Assembly: GCF_003330765.1 (NCBI RefSeq)
Contig: NZ_CP024903.1
Span: 1,674,001 to 1,738,000 of the forward strand
Direction of reading: 5' to 3'
Length of the DNA stretch: 64,000 bases
Origin: Burkholderia pyrrocinia
GTDB lineage: Bacteria > Pseudomonadota > Gammaproteobacteria > Burkholderiales > Burkholderiaceae
This document shows, piece after piece, positions 7,020 to 16,284 of the stretch. A program made the translations under genes and the position numbers. Numbering within the stretch: position 1 is the first letter of the stretch; each line of letters opens with the position of its first letter. The notes beneath the pieces are model-generated. The model did not search any database. It saw nothing but the letters and a program-made list of their open reading frames with translations, and was not told the origin of the DNA.

Positions 7020-9758
7020 TCAGGCATACCGCTCACCTTGATTCGTGCGTTGATCCGGGTGATCAGATTCTTCGTTGAGCGCATCCTTGACGTTTAAATG
7101 GTATTCTGCGCCGTTGCTGAGTTTAGCAGTGTAGGCTTGGGTACCTGCCTGGTGGTCGTCCACAACGATCCGACCGAATTCGTCAGTGACGCCTGCGCCG
7201 ATCTTTGCGCTCCCCTTGTATAGCTCATAGGGCTCGCCGGAAATCAAATGCCCTTCACCCGGTAACGCCTGCAAAGCGAAGTGCAGTTGCTCCTTCTCTG
7301 GCGGCAACGCAGGAATATTCGGCGCGCTTACGCTATCAGGACCAACGAACGTCTGGCTTGCTGAATGCACTTCAAAGCCGCCCGATGTGCCGCTCTTGAT
7401 TTGCCCGCTTGTCCACCGGGTATAGCTCCCGCCCCCGTTGATCTCGACCTCCTGCTGCGCACTAATCGTGATTTTCGTGGCCGTCACCGTAACGTTCAGC
7501 TTCGCCAGCAGATTGATGCTGTCCTTTAGTGCCTTCACGTCGATGTCGCCGGCCGCCGCAACGAGCCTCATACCGGCCTCATAGGCGAACAGGCGCAGCG
7601 CTCGACGTGCACTGGCGAAAAATCCACCGCCCGTACTGACGGACATATGTTCGCCAGTGGTAACTGCAGTGGTTTTGCCACTGCTCAGGTGAATCTGTTC
7701 GTCAGTCGTGGCCGCGACGCCTGCAGGGCTGGCCAACACCAAATACGGCCGCTCGAACTGTTTGAGCGTACCGCCACCTTTTATCGAGTTCGCCTGGCTC
7801 TTCAGCGAATTGGCAATAGCCTTTTGCTCGCCATCTTGCGCGCCTGCTGCCTGGGCCGACTGCGCGACGCCGGCGGCGATATCCTGCGCGTTCACAAGTT
7901 GGAGATTCACCTCGTCGACACTGAAAGTATCCCCAGTCGCCCCGGGGCGGGCATGCGTCGACAGGAGCATCCCGCGTGCGCCGCGTACCGCAACGTGACC
8001 ATCCGTGCGCAACTCCGCACCCTCACCACGCTTCTCGCCGCGCCCAGTGGGTTCGCTGACTCGCGTGAGGTAGCCCAAATGCAGTCCTGACTCAAGATGA
8101 TCGCTCCGAATCTGGGTCTGCACTTGCCCCGCCGTGTCGTCTTTCAGCCAGACGTTGTTCTGCTCTCCACCAATCTCCTTGCTGACGAAACCCGACAGGG
8201 CATGTTGATCGGGAAGATTCCACTGCGGCCGATGCGTGCCGTTCCCCACACGGGCCGTGATCACCGGCCTGTCAGGGTCACCATCGAAAAATGGCACGAC
8301 CACCTCGTCACCGACTCTCGGTAACTGGATACCGCCAAACTGAGCGCTGGACCACGGCTGTGCAACCCGCACCCAGCACGAGCTGCGCTCGTCACGTTTT
8401 CCAATGCGATCCCAGTGGAACTGCACCTTCACGCGCCCCAGTTCATCCGTATAGACTTCCTGACCTTGCGGACCCACCACAGTAGCCGTCTGCATCTGCA
8501 TGACTGGCTTGCGGTGTTCGAACGGGCTGCGATACGGAACGGCCTTTCTTTGCGCCTCTATCTCGACGAGAAAGAAGCCTTTGGCTCCATCATCGTGCAC
8601 AATGATCGATGTGTTTCCGATGCCCCGGCTCGCCATTGCGTCGGACAGACGCCCCTGCAGTCCATGAGGGAAGTTAGCGTGATGACTTGAGCCTGGGAGG
8701 TTGTTCTCAATCAGCCATACGGTTTCGATAATCGCGAATTCACGCCGCTCGGCAGAATCCCGATCGTGCTCTGGATGCCCGGTGAATTCGAACCACCTGC
8801 CCGCATCGGCCGCACGCAGGCTGCCAGTACCGTAGAACCGCTTGGCGCTCGACTCCCACTCCTCCATTTGCACCTTGGCAAGGTGATCTCCTCGCTCTTG
8901 CTTCAGGTAGGTGTACGGGCCGGTGTACTCGTACATCTCCAACTGTTCGGGCAATTCGGGCAACACTGTCGGTACATTAGTGCCCTTGGGATTTCCCAGG
9001 GAAGATGGATTCTTGTAGTCGAACGTGCGCGTCGTCAGCACGGCGCTATGCAGGACTCGCACTCCGGACCAGTGAACCAGTGCGTCGACCTCGCTATTTG
9101 CACCGTCTCGCGAAAATTGAACCGCTTGCGGAGCAGATTGCTCACAAGTGTCTAGGCGATCAGTAACTGTCAGCATGTGCGATTTGCCATCGCCAGCCTG
9201 CGTCCAGATGCCGAACAGTCCTTCTGCTTCCATGAGCCGGTGAACGAAGTTCCAGTCGTCCTCGTACTGAGTGCAATACGATCTTGGCGGCAGCGGCTTT
9301 GAAAGTGCGAACTTGAACTGTCCTTTCGCTTGCGGATGGGCGTTGAACACGTCGCTGAGGATTTCATCGACAGGCTTGTCCTGCCAGATACGTTGATCCC
9401 GGCGAAACTTGAGGAAATTCATCCACGATGCGAATCCGATCTGGTAGCTGGTCAGCCCACCTTCCGCTCCCAGCCGTCTTATCGAATAAACATAGCCATG
9501 CCGAGGCAGATACGACTTGTTCGCCTGCTGGATCCACAGGGTTATGGGTTGCCCGATCAGTTTCTTCAGTTTGAGATCGTTGCGCGTCGACAACACATCG
9601 AGCGTGAAGTCGTACTGCCGTCCGATCCGAGACCAGCCCGCTACGCGATGCGGTAGCAGCACGTTGGTGCCCAGCGGGGTATCGAGTTTCAGCAGACGGT
9701 CTTGCTGAAGCAATCCGCCGTGAAGGGCCCTCACAATATCTTGCGCGTCCATTCCCAT
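7020..9758 (-). CDS. VgrG (TssI) spike protein with C-terminal transthyretin-like extension
   Basis: The 912-residue protein is the trimeric tip of the type VI secretion needle. Residues about 20-560 form the gp27/gp5-like Rhs/VgrG core (RYDFTLDVLS-like start, QTATVVGPQGQEVYTDELGRVKVQFHWD, then RVAQPWSSAQFGG), followed by a DUF2345 region to about 800. The last 90 residues (PGEGHLISGEPYELYKG, VTDEFGRIVVDDHQAG) look like a transthyretin-like domain, a known docking platform for Tle lipases. The effector and putative immunity genes follow downstream. No structural tss genes are present here, so this is an orphan vgrG island serving an apparatus encoded elsewhere. Confidence 0.93.
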   Translation of the reverse strand: MGMDAQDIVRALHGGLLQQDRLLKLDTPLGTNVLLPHRVAGWSRIGRQYDFTLDVLSTRNDLKLKKLIGQPITLWIQQANKSYLPRHGYVYSIRRLGAEGGLTSYQIGFASWMNFLKFRRDQRIWQDKPVDEILSDVFNAHPQAKGQFKFALSKPLPPRSYCTQYEDDWNFVHRLMEAEGLFGIWTQAGDGKSHMLTVTDRLDTCEQSAPQAVQFSRDGANSEVDALVHWSGVRVLHSAVLTTRTFDYKNPSSLGNPKGTNVPTVLPELPEQLEMYEYTGPYTYLKQERGDHLAKVQMEEWESSAKRFYGTGSLRAADAGRWFEFTGHPEHDRDSAERREFAIIETVWLIENNLPGSSHHANFPHGLQGRLSDAMASRGIGNTSIIVHDDGAKGFFLVEIEAQRKAVPYRSPFEHRKPVMQMQTATVVGPQGQEVYTDELGRVKVQFHWDRIGKRDERSSCWVRVAQPWSSAQFGGIQLPRVGDEVVVPFFDGDPDRPVITARVGNGTHRPQWNLPDQHALSGFVSKEIGGEQNNVWLKDDTAGQVQTQIRSDHLESGLHLGYLTRVSEPTGRGEKRGEGAELRTDGHVAVRGARGMLLSTHARPGATGDTFSVDEVNLQLVNAQDIAAGVAQSAQAAGAQDGEQKAIANSLKSQANSIKGGGTLKQFERPYLVLASPAGVAATTDEQIHLSSGKTTAVTTGEHMSVSTGGGFFASARRALRLFAYEAGMRLVAAAGDIDVKALKDSINLLAKLNVTVTATKITISAQQEVEINGGGSYTRWTSGQIKSGTSGGFEVHSASQTFVGPDSVSAPNIPALPPEKEQLHFALQALPGEGHLISGEPYELYKGSAKIGAGVTDEFGRIVVDDHQAGTQAYTAKLSNGAEYHLNVKDALNEESDHPDQRTNQGERYA

Positions 9759-9883
9759 CCCTTTATTACTTTTTGCTTACTTATTGTCATTAATATGACA
9801 TGGGCTCTCTTGCGCGATTCTAACTGCACTCAGATCAGTATTGCATCAGGTTTACAAAAACTTGGCGTACCGAGGCACAACGG

Positions 9884-10123
9884 CTCGCGCGGCCACAGGG
9901 TCTGCGGTTCAGGAAGATCACCGATGTACTGGCTACGAATCTCGCGGACAACCGGCGACTGGAGGAATGGGTCGAATGGGCCGGCATCGGTGAACGGACG
10001 ACGTGCCGCCGCTTCGCCGCCGAGACGGGGCAGACGTTCGTGCAGTAGCGCCAGCAGGCCAGACTGGCGCGAGCGCTGGGGACGACGCCCGGGAACTATA
10101 TGGAGGCAGAACGACGCGCAGAA
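9884..10123 (+). pseudogene. Decayed 3' fragment of an AraC-family regulator gene
   Basis: This stretch matches the last part of the intact AraC gene in the same orientation. Bases 9917-10079 align without gaps to 2701-2863 with 136 of 163 bases identical by hand count, and 10071-10123 align to 2951-3003. The 96 bases between are missing, as if deleted between two near-identical GGGCGCTGG/GGGCGTTGG words. The tryptophan codon TGG at 2830 has become TAG at 10046. The match fades upstream of about 9884. It is therefore non-functional. It could be the leftover of a second AraC paralogue, or a duplicated end of the insertion site of the type VI module. Confidence 0.85.
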
Positions 10124-10212
10124 TGGGCAGCTCTGCACGCACATGAAGTCGCAGGACGGCAGGCCGGAGGTCGGAGGTCGGCAGACCAAAACCGCCGCGC
10201 GCAGCCGCTGCG

Positions 10213-11016
10213 TCAATACGTGCCGTCGCCCTTCTTCGCGTCGCCGCCGCGGCCCTTGAACTGCGCGGCGAGCCGCTCCGCGCTCCGTGCCAGCAGCGTC
10301 GTATCGACGCCGACCGCGACGAACAACGCGCCCGCTTCCAGATAGCGCCGCGCCGCCACTTCATCCGCACTCAAAATACCGGGCGCCTTGCCGGCCGCCT
10401 TGATCGTCCGGATCGCGCCGTCGATCGCGGCCTGTACGTCCGGATGCCCCGGATTGCCGAGATGCCCGAGATCGGCCGCCAGGTCCGCCGGCCCGATGAA
10501 CACGCCATCGACGCCTTCGACACGTGCAATCGCATCGATCGCATCGAGCCCCGCGCGCGTCTCGACCTGCACGAGCACGGCCATTTCATCGTTCGCACGA
10601 TGCAGGTAGTCGCCGACGCGATTCCACCGCGACGCGCGCGCCAGCGCGCTGCCGACGCCGCGAATCCCGTGCGGCGGGTAACGCGTCGCCGCCACCGCCG
10701 CGCGCGCTTCGTCGGCGCTCTGCACCATCGGCACGAGCAGCGTCTGCGCGCCGAGATCGAGCACCTGCTTGACGATCACCGGATCGTTCCACGGCACGCG
10801 CACGACCGGCTGCGACGGATACGGCGCGACCGCCTGCAGTTGCGCGAGGATCGACGGCACCGTGTTCGGCGCATGTTCGCCGTCGATCAGCAGCCAGTCG
10901 AAACCGGCGCCCGCGACCACTTCCGCGCTGTACGGATTAGCGAGGCCGAGCCACAGCCCGATCTGCGCATCGCCGCGCGCAAGCGCGGCCTTGAAGACAT
11001 TCGAAGGAATCTGCAT
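10213..11016 (-). CDS. hpaI: 4-hydroxy-2-oxoheptane-1,7-dioate aldolase (HpaI)
   Basis: The 267-residue class II aldolase of the HpcH/HpaI family cleaves 4-hydroxy-2-oxoheptanedioate to pyruvate and succinic semialdehyde, the last step of the homoprotocatechuate pathway. Visible marks are [13 protein letters not shown], the arginine in GIRGVGSA, and the metal ligands in VQVETRAG (Glu) and [10 protein letters not shown] (Asp). The ATG at 11016 is preferred because the protein then begins [12 protein letters not shown] like known HpaI; upstream in-frame codons run into hpaH. It lies 7 bp after hpaH as the last gene of the operon. Confidence 0.95.
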   Translation of the reverse strand: MQIPSNVFKAALARGDAQIGLWLGLANPYSAEVVAGAGFDWLLIDGEHAPNTVPSILAQLQAVAPYPSQPVVRVPWNDPVIVKQVLDLGAQTLLVPMVQSADEARAAVAATRYPPHGIRGVGSALARASRWNRVGDYLHRANDEMAVLVQVETRAGLDAIDAIARVEGVDGVFIGPADLAADLGHLGNPGHPDVQAAIDGAIRTIKAAGKAPGILSADEVAARRYLEAGALFVAVGVDTTLLARSAERLAAQFKGRGGDAKKGDGTY

Positions 11017-11023
11017 CGTTCGC

Positions 11024-11827
11024 TCACTCGAAGTAGCACTGGATCGTCCCGAGCGGGCCGTAGTCGACGCTGAACGTGTCGCCCGGCCGCGCCGCACACG
11101 GCCGCGTGAACGAGCCGCCGAGCACGATCTGCCCCGGCTCCAGCGCGACATCGAAGCGCGACAGCCGGTTCGCGAGCCACGCGACGCCGTTCGCCGGATG
11201 GTTCAGCACGCCGGCCGCGACGCCCGTTTCCTCGACCACGCCGTTGCGCGACATGATCGCCGCGACCCAGCGCAGGTCGACGTCCTGCGGCCGCACCGGC
11301 CGGCCGCCGATCACGACGCCCGCGTTCGCCGCGTTGTCGGCGATCGTGTCGAACACCTTGCGCGGCCGCTTCGTGTCGGGATCGATCGACTGGCTGCGCG
11401 CGTCGATGATCTCGAGCGCGGGCACCACGTAATCGACCGCGTCGTACACGTCGAAGATCGTGCAGTTCGGGCCGGTGAGCCGCTTGCCGAGCACGAACGC
11501 GAGCTCGACCTCGACACGCGGCACGATGAAGCGGCCGGTCGGGATCGTGCCGCCGTCCGCGAAGAACATGTCGTCGAGCAGCGCGCCGTAGTCGGGCTCG
11601 TCGATCTGCGACGTGTTCTGCATCGCCTTCGACGTGAGGCCGATCTTGTGCCCCTTCAGCGTGCGACCTTCCGCGAGCTTGAGGGTCACCCACGCGCGCT
11701 GGATCGCATACGCGTCGTCGATCGTGATGTCCGGGTGGTCGAGCGAGATCTGGCGGATCTGCCGGCGCGCGCGCTCGGCGTCGTGCAGGCGCTGCGCAAG
11801 CTGGTCGATGAGGGCGGGTTCGAGCAT
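11024..11827 (-). CDS. hpaH: 2-oxo-hept-4-ene-1,7-dioate hydratase (HpaH)
   Basis: The 267-residue hydratase of the fumarylacetoacetase/MhpD fold adds water to 2-oxohept-4-ene-1,7-dioate, forming the substrate of HpaI. It has the family sequences [27 protein letters not shown] with metal-binding glutamates, and a GGSFTRP region near the end. The length is that usual for HpaH. It lies 21 bp after hpaF and 7 bp before hpaI in the same transcript. Bacterial homologues need a divalent metal ion. Confidence 0.95.
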   Translation of the reverse strand: MLEPALIDQLAQRLHDAERARRQIRQISLDHPDITIDDAYAIQRAWVTLKLAEGRTLKGHKIGLTSKAMQNTSQIDEPDYGALLDDMFFADGGTIPTGRFIVPRVEVELAFVLGKRLTGPNCTIFDVYDAVDYVVPALEIIDARSQSIDPDTKRPRKVFDTIADNAANAGVVIGGRPVRPQDVDLRWVAAIMSRNGVVEETGVAAGVLNHPANGVAWLANRLSRFDVALEPGQIVLGGSFTRPCAARPGDTFSVDYGPLGTIQCYFE

Positions 11828-11848
11828 GGTCGGATCGGGAATTGGGGT

Positions 11849-12241
11849 TCAGCCGGCCCGCTTGTAGCGGGCGTGGATGTTGTTGTGCTTGTACGAGCCG
11901 CTTTCGCTGAACTCGGTCAGTTCCATCGACAGCGCGAGGTAGCGTTTCGCGTACAGCTCGGCGAAATGTGTCTTGATTGCGTCGAACAACGCGTCGCACG
12001 CGGCTTTCTTCGTGTCGTCGCTGCGGCCCGAGCCGATCTTCAGCGTCACGTGGACGAACGCGTCGTCCTCCGTGCCGTCGGCGACGCAGTAGTCTTGCAG
12101 CTCGATCGCGCGCGAGCGGATGCCGCCTGTCGGAAACACGCCGCCCTGCGCAATCAGCGTCGCGTTGATCGTGCGCAGCAGCGCGGGGATACGCGCGTCG
12201 TCGCGGATGTTCGCGGTGTATTCGACGACGATGTGTGGCAT
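11849..12241 (-). CDS. hpaF: 5-carboxymethyl-2-hydroxymuconate delta-isomerase (HpaF)
   Basis: The 130-residue enzyme belongs to the tautomerase superfamily and begins MPHIVVEYTANI, leaving Pro-1 as the catalytic base after removal of the initiator methionine. It isomerises 5-carboxymethyl-2-hydroxymuconate in homoprotocatechuate breakdown. The length equals the family norm. A 34-base strong hairpin lies in the 89-bp gap between this gene and the upstream hpaD, the widest gap in the operon. Confidence 0.95.
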   Translation of the reverse strand: MPHIVVEYTANIRDDARIPALLRTINATLIAQGGVFPTGGIRSRAIELQDYCVADGTEDDAFVHVTLKIGSGRSDDTKKAACDALFDAIKTHFAELYAKRYLALSMELTEFSESGSYKHNNIHARYKRAG

Positions 12242-12256
12242 AGCTAATCTCCTGTC

Positions 12257-12290
12257 GACCCGAGTTAGCGCTTTAGCGCTTACTCGGGTC
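12257..12290 (-). repeat. Long inverted repeat between hpaD and hpaF
   Basis: Two 15-base arms (GACCCGAGTTAGCGC and GCGCTTACTCGGGTC) pair with one mismatch around a TTTA loop. It lies wholly between two operon genes and has no T-tract on either side, so an mRNA processing or stability element, or one copy of a dispersed intergenic repeat, fits better than a terminator. Confidence 0.75.
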
Positions 12291-12330
12291 CCATGCTTTG
12301 CAGTCGGATGTCGGATGCGTGGCGCGGCGC

Positions 12331-13179
12331 TCAGGCCAACGGGAAGATCGCGTTGATCTGCCCCGTGCCCGAACTCGCGAAATAGTCGGTGACGATCTCG
12401 ACGGGCTTGTCGTAGCGATCCCAGCCGAGCAGGCCGAGCAGCATCGCGGTGTCGTGCATGCCGCCTTCGCCGTGGCAATGCGTGTTGTACTCGGGCAGCA
12501 TCGCGCAGAAGGTCTTGAAATCGCCCTGCTTCCACAGCTCGACCACGCGCAGGTCGACCTGCCGGAAGAATTCGCGGCTGATCTGGTGGATCGATTCCTC
12601 GGGGCTGCCGTTGTCGTTGAAGCGATGCGACAGCGAACCGCTCGCGAGGAACGCGACGTTCGAATCGCTCTTCCCGATTGCTTCCAGCAGCGCCTCGCCG
12701 AAGCGCCGGCTTTCGTCGAGCGCGTGCCACATGCACCAGCCCGCGATCGAAACGACCTTGAAGTGCTGATCGCCGTTCATGTAGCGCATCGGCACGAGCG
12801 TGCCGTATTCGAGCTCGAGGCTGTCGATCTCGTGCGCGCGCGTCGCGACCCCGCGTGCGGTGGCCGTCTCGGCGATCAGCCGGCCGAGCGCCGGGTTGCC
12901 CGGATACGCGTACTCCATGTCGCGGATGAAATGCGGCAGCTCGTTGCTCGTATACGTGCCGGCGAACCGCGCATTGCAGTTCACGTGATAGCCCGCGTTG
13001 ACGAGCCAGTGCACGTCCGACACGACGATCGTGTCGACGCCGAGCGCGCGGCAGCGCTCGCCGATCAGCTGATGGCCGCGAATCGCCGCCTCGCGGCAGC
13101 CATGATGCCTGCCGGGCAGTTCCGACAGGTACATCGACGGCACGTGCGTGATCTTCGCGGCGAGGGACAGTTTGCCCAT
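12331..13179 (-). CDS. hpaD: 3,4-dihydroxyphenylacetate 2,3-dioxygenase (HpaD)
   Basis: The 282-residue extradiol dioxygenase of the LigB-type family opens the ring of homoprotocatechuate to 5-carboxymethyl-2-hydroxymuconate semialdehyde. Histidines expected to bind the ferrous iron are seen in KITHVPSM and VSDVHWLVNAGYH, with a further acidic and histidine-rich stretch near the end (EYNTHCHGEGGMHD). The length agrees with other HpaD proteins. It follows hpaE with a 43-bp gap. The hydroxylase genes hpaBC that supply the substrate are not in this window. Confidence 0.95.
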   Translation of the reverse strand: MGKLSLAAKITHVPSMYLSELPGRHHGCREAAIRGHQLIGERCRALGVDTIVVSDVHWLVNAGYHVNCNARFAGTYTSNELPHFIRDMEYAYPGNPALGRLIAETATARGVATRAHEIDSLELEYGTLVPMRYMNGDQHFKVVSIAGWCMWHALDESRRFGEALLEAIGKSDSNVAFLASGSLSHRFNDNGSPEESIHQISREFFRQVDLRVVELWKQGDFKTFCAMLPEYNTHCHGEGGMHDTAMLLGLLGWDRYDKPVEIVTDYFASSGTGQINAIFPLA

Positions 13180-13222
13180 CGTGAGTCTCCGTATTGTGCT
13201 TGCGGCGAAACGCCCGCGCCCG

Positions 13223-14686
13223 TCACACGCCCCAGCGGGGAATGTGGTGCGAACCCATCGAGATGCAGACGTTCTTGATCTCCGCGAACACCTCGAAACT
13301 GTACTCGCCGCCCTCGCGCCCGGTGCCCGATTCCTTCACGCCGCCGAACGGCTGGCGCAGGTCGCGCACGTTCTGGCTGTTCACGAACACCATCCCGGCC
13401 TCGATGCCGCGCGCGAGGCGATGCACCTTGCCGACGTCCTGCGTCCAGATGTACGACGCCAGGCCATAGGCCGTATCGTTCGCGAGCCGCAGCCCCTCTT
13501 CCTCGTCCTCGAACGGAATCACGCATGCGACCGGCCCGAAGATCTCTTCCTGCGCGATGCGCATCCGGTTGTCGACGTCGGCGAACACGGTCGGCCGCAC
13601 GAAGTTGCCGTTGCGCAGATGGTCGGGCAGGCCTGCCGGCTTGTCCGCGCCGCCGGCGACCACGCGCGCGCCTTCCTGCTCGCCGATGCGGATGTAGCCC
13701 GTCACCTTCTCCCAGTGCTGGCGCGTGATCATCGCACCGAGCTGCGTGGCCGGATCGGACGGATCGCCGACCACCAGGTTGTTCGCGCGGCGCGCGAATT
13801 CCTGAACAAAACGATCGTAGATCGTGCGCTGCACGAAGATGCGCGAGCCCGCGGTGCAGCGTTCGCCGTTGATCGAGAAGATCGTGAACAGCGACGCGTC
13901 GAGCGCACGGTCGAAATCGGCGTCGTCGAAAATCAGCACCGGCGACTTGCCGCCGAGCTCCATCGAATACTTCTTGAGACCCGCGCGCTCCATGATCCGC
14001 TTGCCCGTGACCGTGCCGCCGGTAAACGACACCGCACGCACGTCCGGGTGGCGCACCAGCGCATCGCCGGCCGTCGCGCCATAGCCCTGCACGACGTTCA
14101 GCACGCCGGGCGGGATGCCGGCTTCGAGCGCGAGCCGGCCGAGCTGGTCGGCCGTCAGCGGCGACAGTTCGGACATCTTCAGCACGGCCGTGTTGCCGAG
14201 CGCGAGGCACGGCGCCGTCTTCCACGTCGCGGTCATGAACGGCACGTTCCACGGCGACACCAGCGCGCACACGCCGACCGGCTGGTAGAGCGTGTAGTTC
14301 AGCATCTGGTCGTCGACCGGGTAGGTGCGGCCGTTCATCTGCACGCACACTTCCGCAAAGAAGTTGAAGTTCTCGGACGCGCGCGGAATCAGCTGCTTGC
14401 TCGTCTGTGCGATCGGCAGGCCGGTGTCCTGCGTCTCCAGCGCCGCGAGCATCGGCACGTTCTTCTCGATCAGTTCGCCAAGCTTGCGCATCAGCTTCGC
14501 GCGCTCTTTCGCGGGCGTATTCGCCCACTTCGGGAACGCTTCCTTCGCCGCGCGCACGGCCGCGTCGACTTCGGCTTCGCCGCCCGCCGCGACGTCGGTG
14601 ATCACGTCGCCGGTCGCGGGATTCAGCGTCGTGAAGGTCTCGCGGCTCTCGACTTCGCGGCCGTCGATCCAGTGCTTGATGGTCAT
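13223..14686 (-). CDS. hpaE: 5-carboxymethyl-2-hydroxymuconate semialdehyde dehydrogenase (HpaE)
   Basis: The 487-residue NAD-dependent aldehyde dehydrogenase oxidises the ring-cleavage product to 5-carboxymethyl-2-hydroxymuconate. It has the family features in order: the PWNVPFM cofactor segment near residue 155, FTGGTVTGKRI, the general-base glutamate in MELGGKSPV and the catalytic cysteine in NGERCTAGSR near residue 290, and the EIFGPV motif. The start begins MTIKHWIDGREV, typical for HpaE. It lies between hpaG2 and hpaD on one transcript. Confidence 0.95.
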   Translation of the reverse strand: MTIKHWIDGREVESRETFTTLNPATGDVITDVAAGGEAEVDAAVRAAKEAFPKWANTPAKERAKLMRKLGELIEKNVPMLAALETQDTGLPIAQTSKQLIPRASENFNFFAEVCVQMNGRTYPVDDQMLNYTLYQPVGVCALVSPWNVPFMTATWKTAPCLALGNTAVLKMSELSPLTADQLGRLALEAGIPPGVLNVVQGYGATAGDALVRHPDVRAVSFTGGTVTGKRIMERAGLKKYSMELGGKSPVLIFDDADFDRALDASLFTIFSINGERCTAGSRIFVQRTIYDRFVQEFARRANNLVVGDPSDPATQLGAMITRQHWEKVTGYIRIGEQEGARVVAGGADKPAGLPDHLRNGNFVRPTVFADVDNRMRIAQEEIFGPVACVIPFEDEEEGLRLANDTAYGLASYIWTQDVGKVHRLARGIEAGMVFVNSQNVRDLRQPFGGVKESGTGREGGEYSFEVFAEIKNVCISMGSHHIPRWGV

Positions 14687-14708
14687 GTACTCTCCTTGGG
14701 CGACGGGC

Positions 14709-15473
14709 TCAGCCGGCGCGATAGTAGTCTGCTTCGCCGACGATCGTGTTCACGAGCCGGCCAATCCCTTCGATTTCGGTCACGACCTCGTCGCCCGGCT
14801 TCGTGTCCGCCAGCCCCTCGGGCGTGCCGGTCAGGATCAGGTCGCCCGGCGAGAGCGTCATGAAGCCGCTGATGTGCTCGATCAGCGCCGGCACGTCGAA
14901 AATCATGTCGCGCGTGCTGCCGCGCTGCGTCTCCCGGCCGTTCACCGTCGTGCGCAACGTCAGGTCGCCCGCGTCGCCGATCTCGTCGCGGCTGACGAAC
15001 CACGGCCCGAGCGGCGTGCAGGTGTCGCGGTTCTTCACGCGCAGGTTCGGGCGGTAGTAGTTCTCGAGATAGTCGCGGATCGCGTAGTCATTCGCGACCG
15101 TGTAGCCGGCCACGCAGTCGAGCGCCTGCGCGCGGCTCACGTTGCGCGCGGGCCGGCCGATCACGACGGCCAGTTCGCACTCGTAGTGCATGTGCGTCGC
15201 ATCCGCCGGGCGCACGGTACGCGACCGGTGGCCGATGAACGTGTTCGGTCCCTTCAGGAAGATCAGCGGCTCGCTCGGCGCCTTGAACGCGAGCTCCTTC
15301 GCGTGGTCGGCATAGTTGAGGCCGAGCGCGAACGTCGTGCGCGGCGCGACGGGCGGTAGCCATGCGACCCCATCCTCGGCGACCACCCGCCCCGTGTCGA
15401 GGCGGATCATGCCATCGCCGGCCGGTTCGGCCGCATGCAGTGCGCCGTTGTAGATCACGCGCGCCGTCTTCAT
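14709..15473 (-). CDS. hpaG2: HpaG2: 5-oxopent-3-ene-1,2,5-tricarboxylate decarboxylase subunit
   Basis: The 254-residue protein has the fumarylacetoacetate hydrolase fold and corresponds to the C-terminal half of the bifunctional Escherichia coli HpaG (decarboxylase side). It contains LGLNYADHAKEL, the metal-binding YECELAVVIGRPARN and the conserved GDLILTGTPEGL segment. The start codon overlaps the stop of hpaG1 by 4 bp (ATGA), so the two halves are translated together, probably to form a complex. It is followed by hpaE after 22 bp. Confidence 0.93.
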   Translation of the reverse strand: MKTARVIYNGALHAAEPAGDGMIRLDTGRVVAEDGVAWLPPVAPRTTFALGLNYADHAKELAFKAPSEPLIFLKGPNTFIGHRSRTVRPADATHMHYECELAVVIGRPARNVSRAQALDCVAGYTVANDYAIRDYLENYYRPNLRVKNRDTCTPLGPWFVSRDEIGDAGDLTLRTTVNGRETQRGSTRDMIFDVPALIEHISGFMTLSPGDLILTGTPEGLADTKPGDEVVTEIEGIGRLVNTIVGEADYYRAG

Positions 15474-16159
15474 CGTGTTTCCTCCGCAATCAGCGTGTGC
15501 CGCAACGTGCCGATGCCAGCGGCGGCAATCTCGATCGTGCTGCCCGCACGGGCACGCGGCGCACCGCCCGCGACACCGAGCAGCAGCACATCGCCCGCGT
15601 CGAACGACATGAAGGCCGTTACGTCGGCGATCAGTTCGCGCACGGGGCGGATCAGCGTGGCGGTCGACACGGATGCGGCCAGCTCGCCGTCGATCCGCAC
15701 GGTCAGTTCGATCGCGTCGACATCGGCAAGCGCGGCGGCCGGCACGATTTCCGGACCCAGCGGGCAGAAGCCGTCACGGCACTTGAAGCGGACGGCCGGA
15801 CGGTAGTAATCGGGATGCGGCACCGACACGTCGCTCGCGAGCGTGAAGCCGTGCACGTAGTCGAGCGCCTGCGCGGCCGGCACGCGCGTGGCGCGCCGGG
15901 CGAACACGACGGCCACCGACGCGCCGATCTCCAGCGCGTCGACGCCGCCCGGCACGACGACGGCCGAGCCGTCGGCCGCATGGGTATTGGCCGGCTTGAT
16001 GTAAAGGATCGGCGCCTGCGGCGGACGGCCGTAAGGCGGCGCGGTCACGGCATCGCCGAGCGCGTCGAGCGCCGCGCGCTCGTTGAGCAGCGCACCGTAG
16101 ACGGTACCGATGGCGACCGGCAACGGCAGCGCCGCGGCGGTCGTGCAAGACAGCTCCAT
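15470..16159 (-). CDS. hpaG1: HpaG1: homoprotocatechuate pathway isomerase subunit
   Basis: The 229-residue protein is the other fumarylacetoacetate-hydrolase-fold half of HpaG, corresponding to the N-terminal half of the fused enzyme and credited with 2-hydroxyhepta-2,4-diene-1,7-dioate isomerase activity. Seen are ILYIKPANTH, a GASVAVVFARRATRV segment where HpaG2 has its metal-site glutamates (the first glutamate position reads Ala/Ser here), and GDVLLLGVAGG. It is the first gene of the operon and starts 125 bp from the divergent hpaR. Confidence 0.9.
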   Translation of the reverse strand: MELSCTTAAALPLPVAIGTVYGALLNERAALDALGDAVTAPPYGRPPQAPILYIKPANTHAADGSAVVVPGGVDALEIGASVAVVFARRATRVPAAQALDYVHGFTLASDVSVPHPDYYRPAVRFKCRDGFCPLGPEIVPAAALADVDAIELTVRIDGELAASVSTATLIRPVRELIADVTAFMSFDAGDVLLLGVAGGAPRARAGSTIEIAAAGIGTLRHTLIAEETR

Positions 16160-16284
16160 GCGTCATTCCCCTGCCGCGCGTCGCGGCGCATCGTCAATAG
16201 TTAATATCTTAAGTAAACAATCGGGCGCTGGCAACCTCGATTACCCTGAGATGCGAAATTCATCACCTTCGGCTGTTAAGATTG
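16160..16284. promoter_or_regulatory. Divergent hpaG1/hpaR control region
   Basis: The 125 bp between the two start codons should hold both promoters and the HpaR operator. An AT-rich island (16197-16220) with a CTTAAG core stands out from the GC-rich surroundings and is the likeliest site for promoter and repressor. No clear -35/-10 pair could be fixed by eye. Confidence 0.45.

Noticed and set aside
9759..9883. Insertion-sequence end or attachment site next to the type VI module
   Set aside because: No terminal inverted repeats, transposase remnant or tRNA gene end could be seen; only the AraC gene fragment marks the border.
11017..11151. Upstream extension of hpaI by 45 residues
   Set aside because: The added sequence is arginine/serine-rich, overlaps hpaH and is absent from HpaI proteins.
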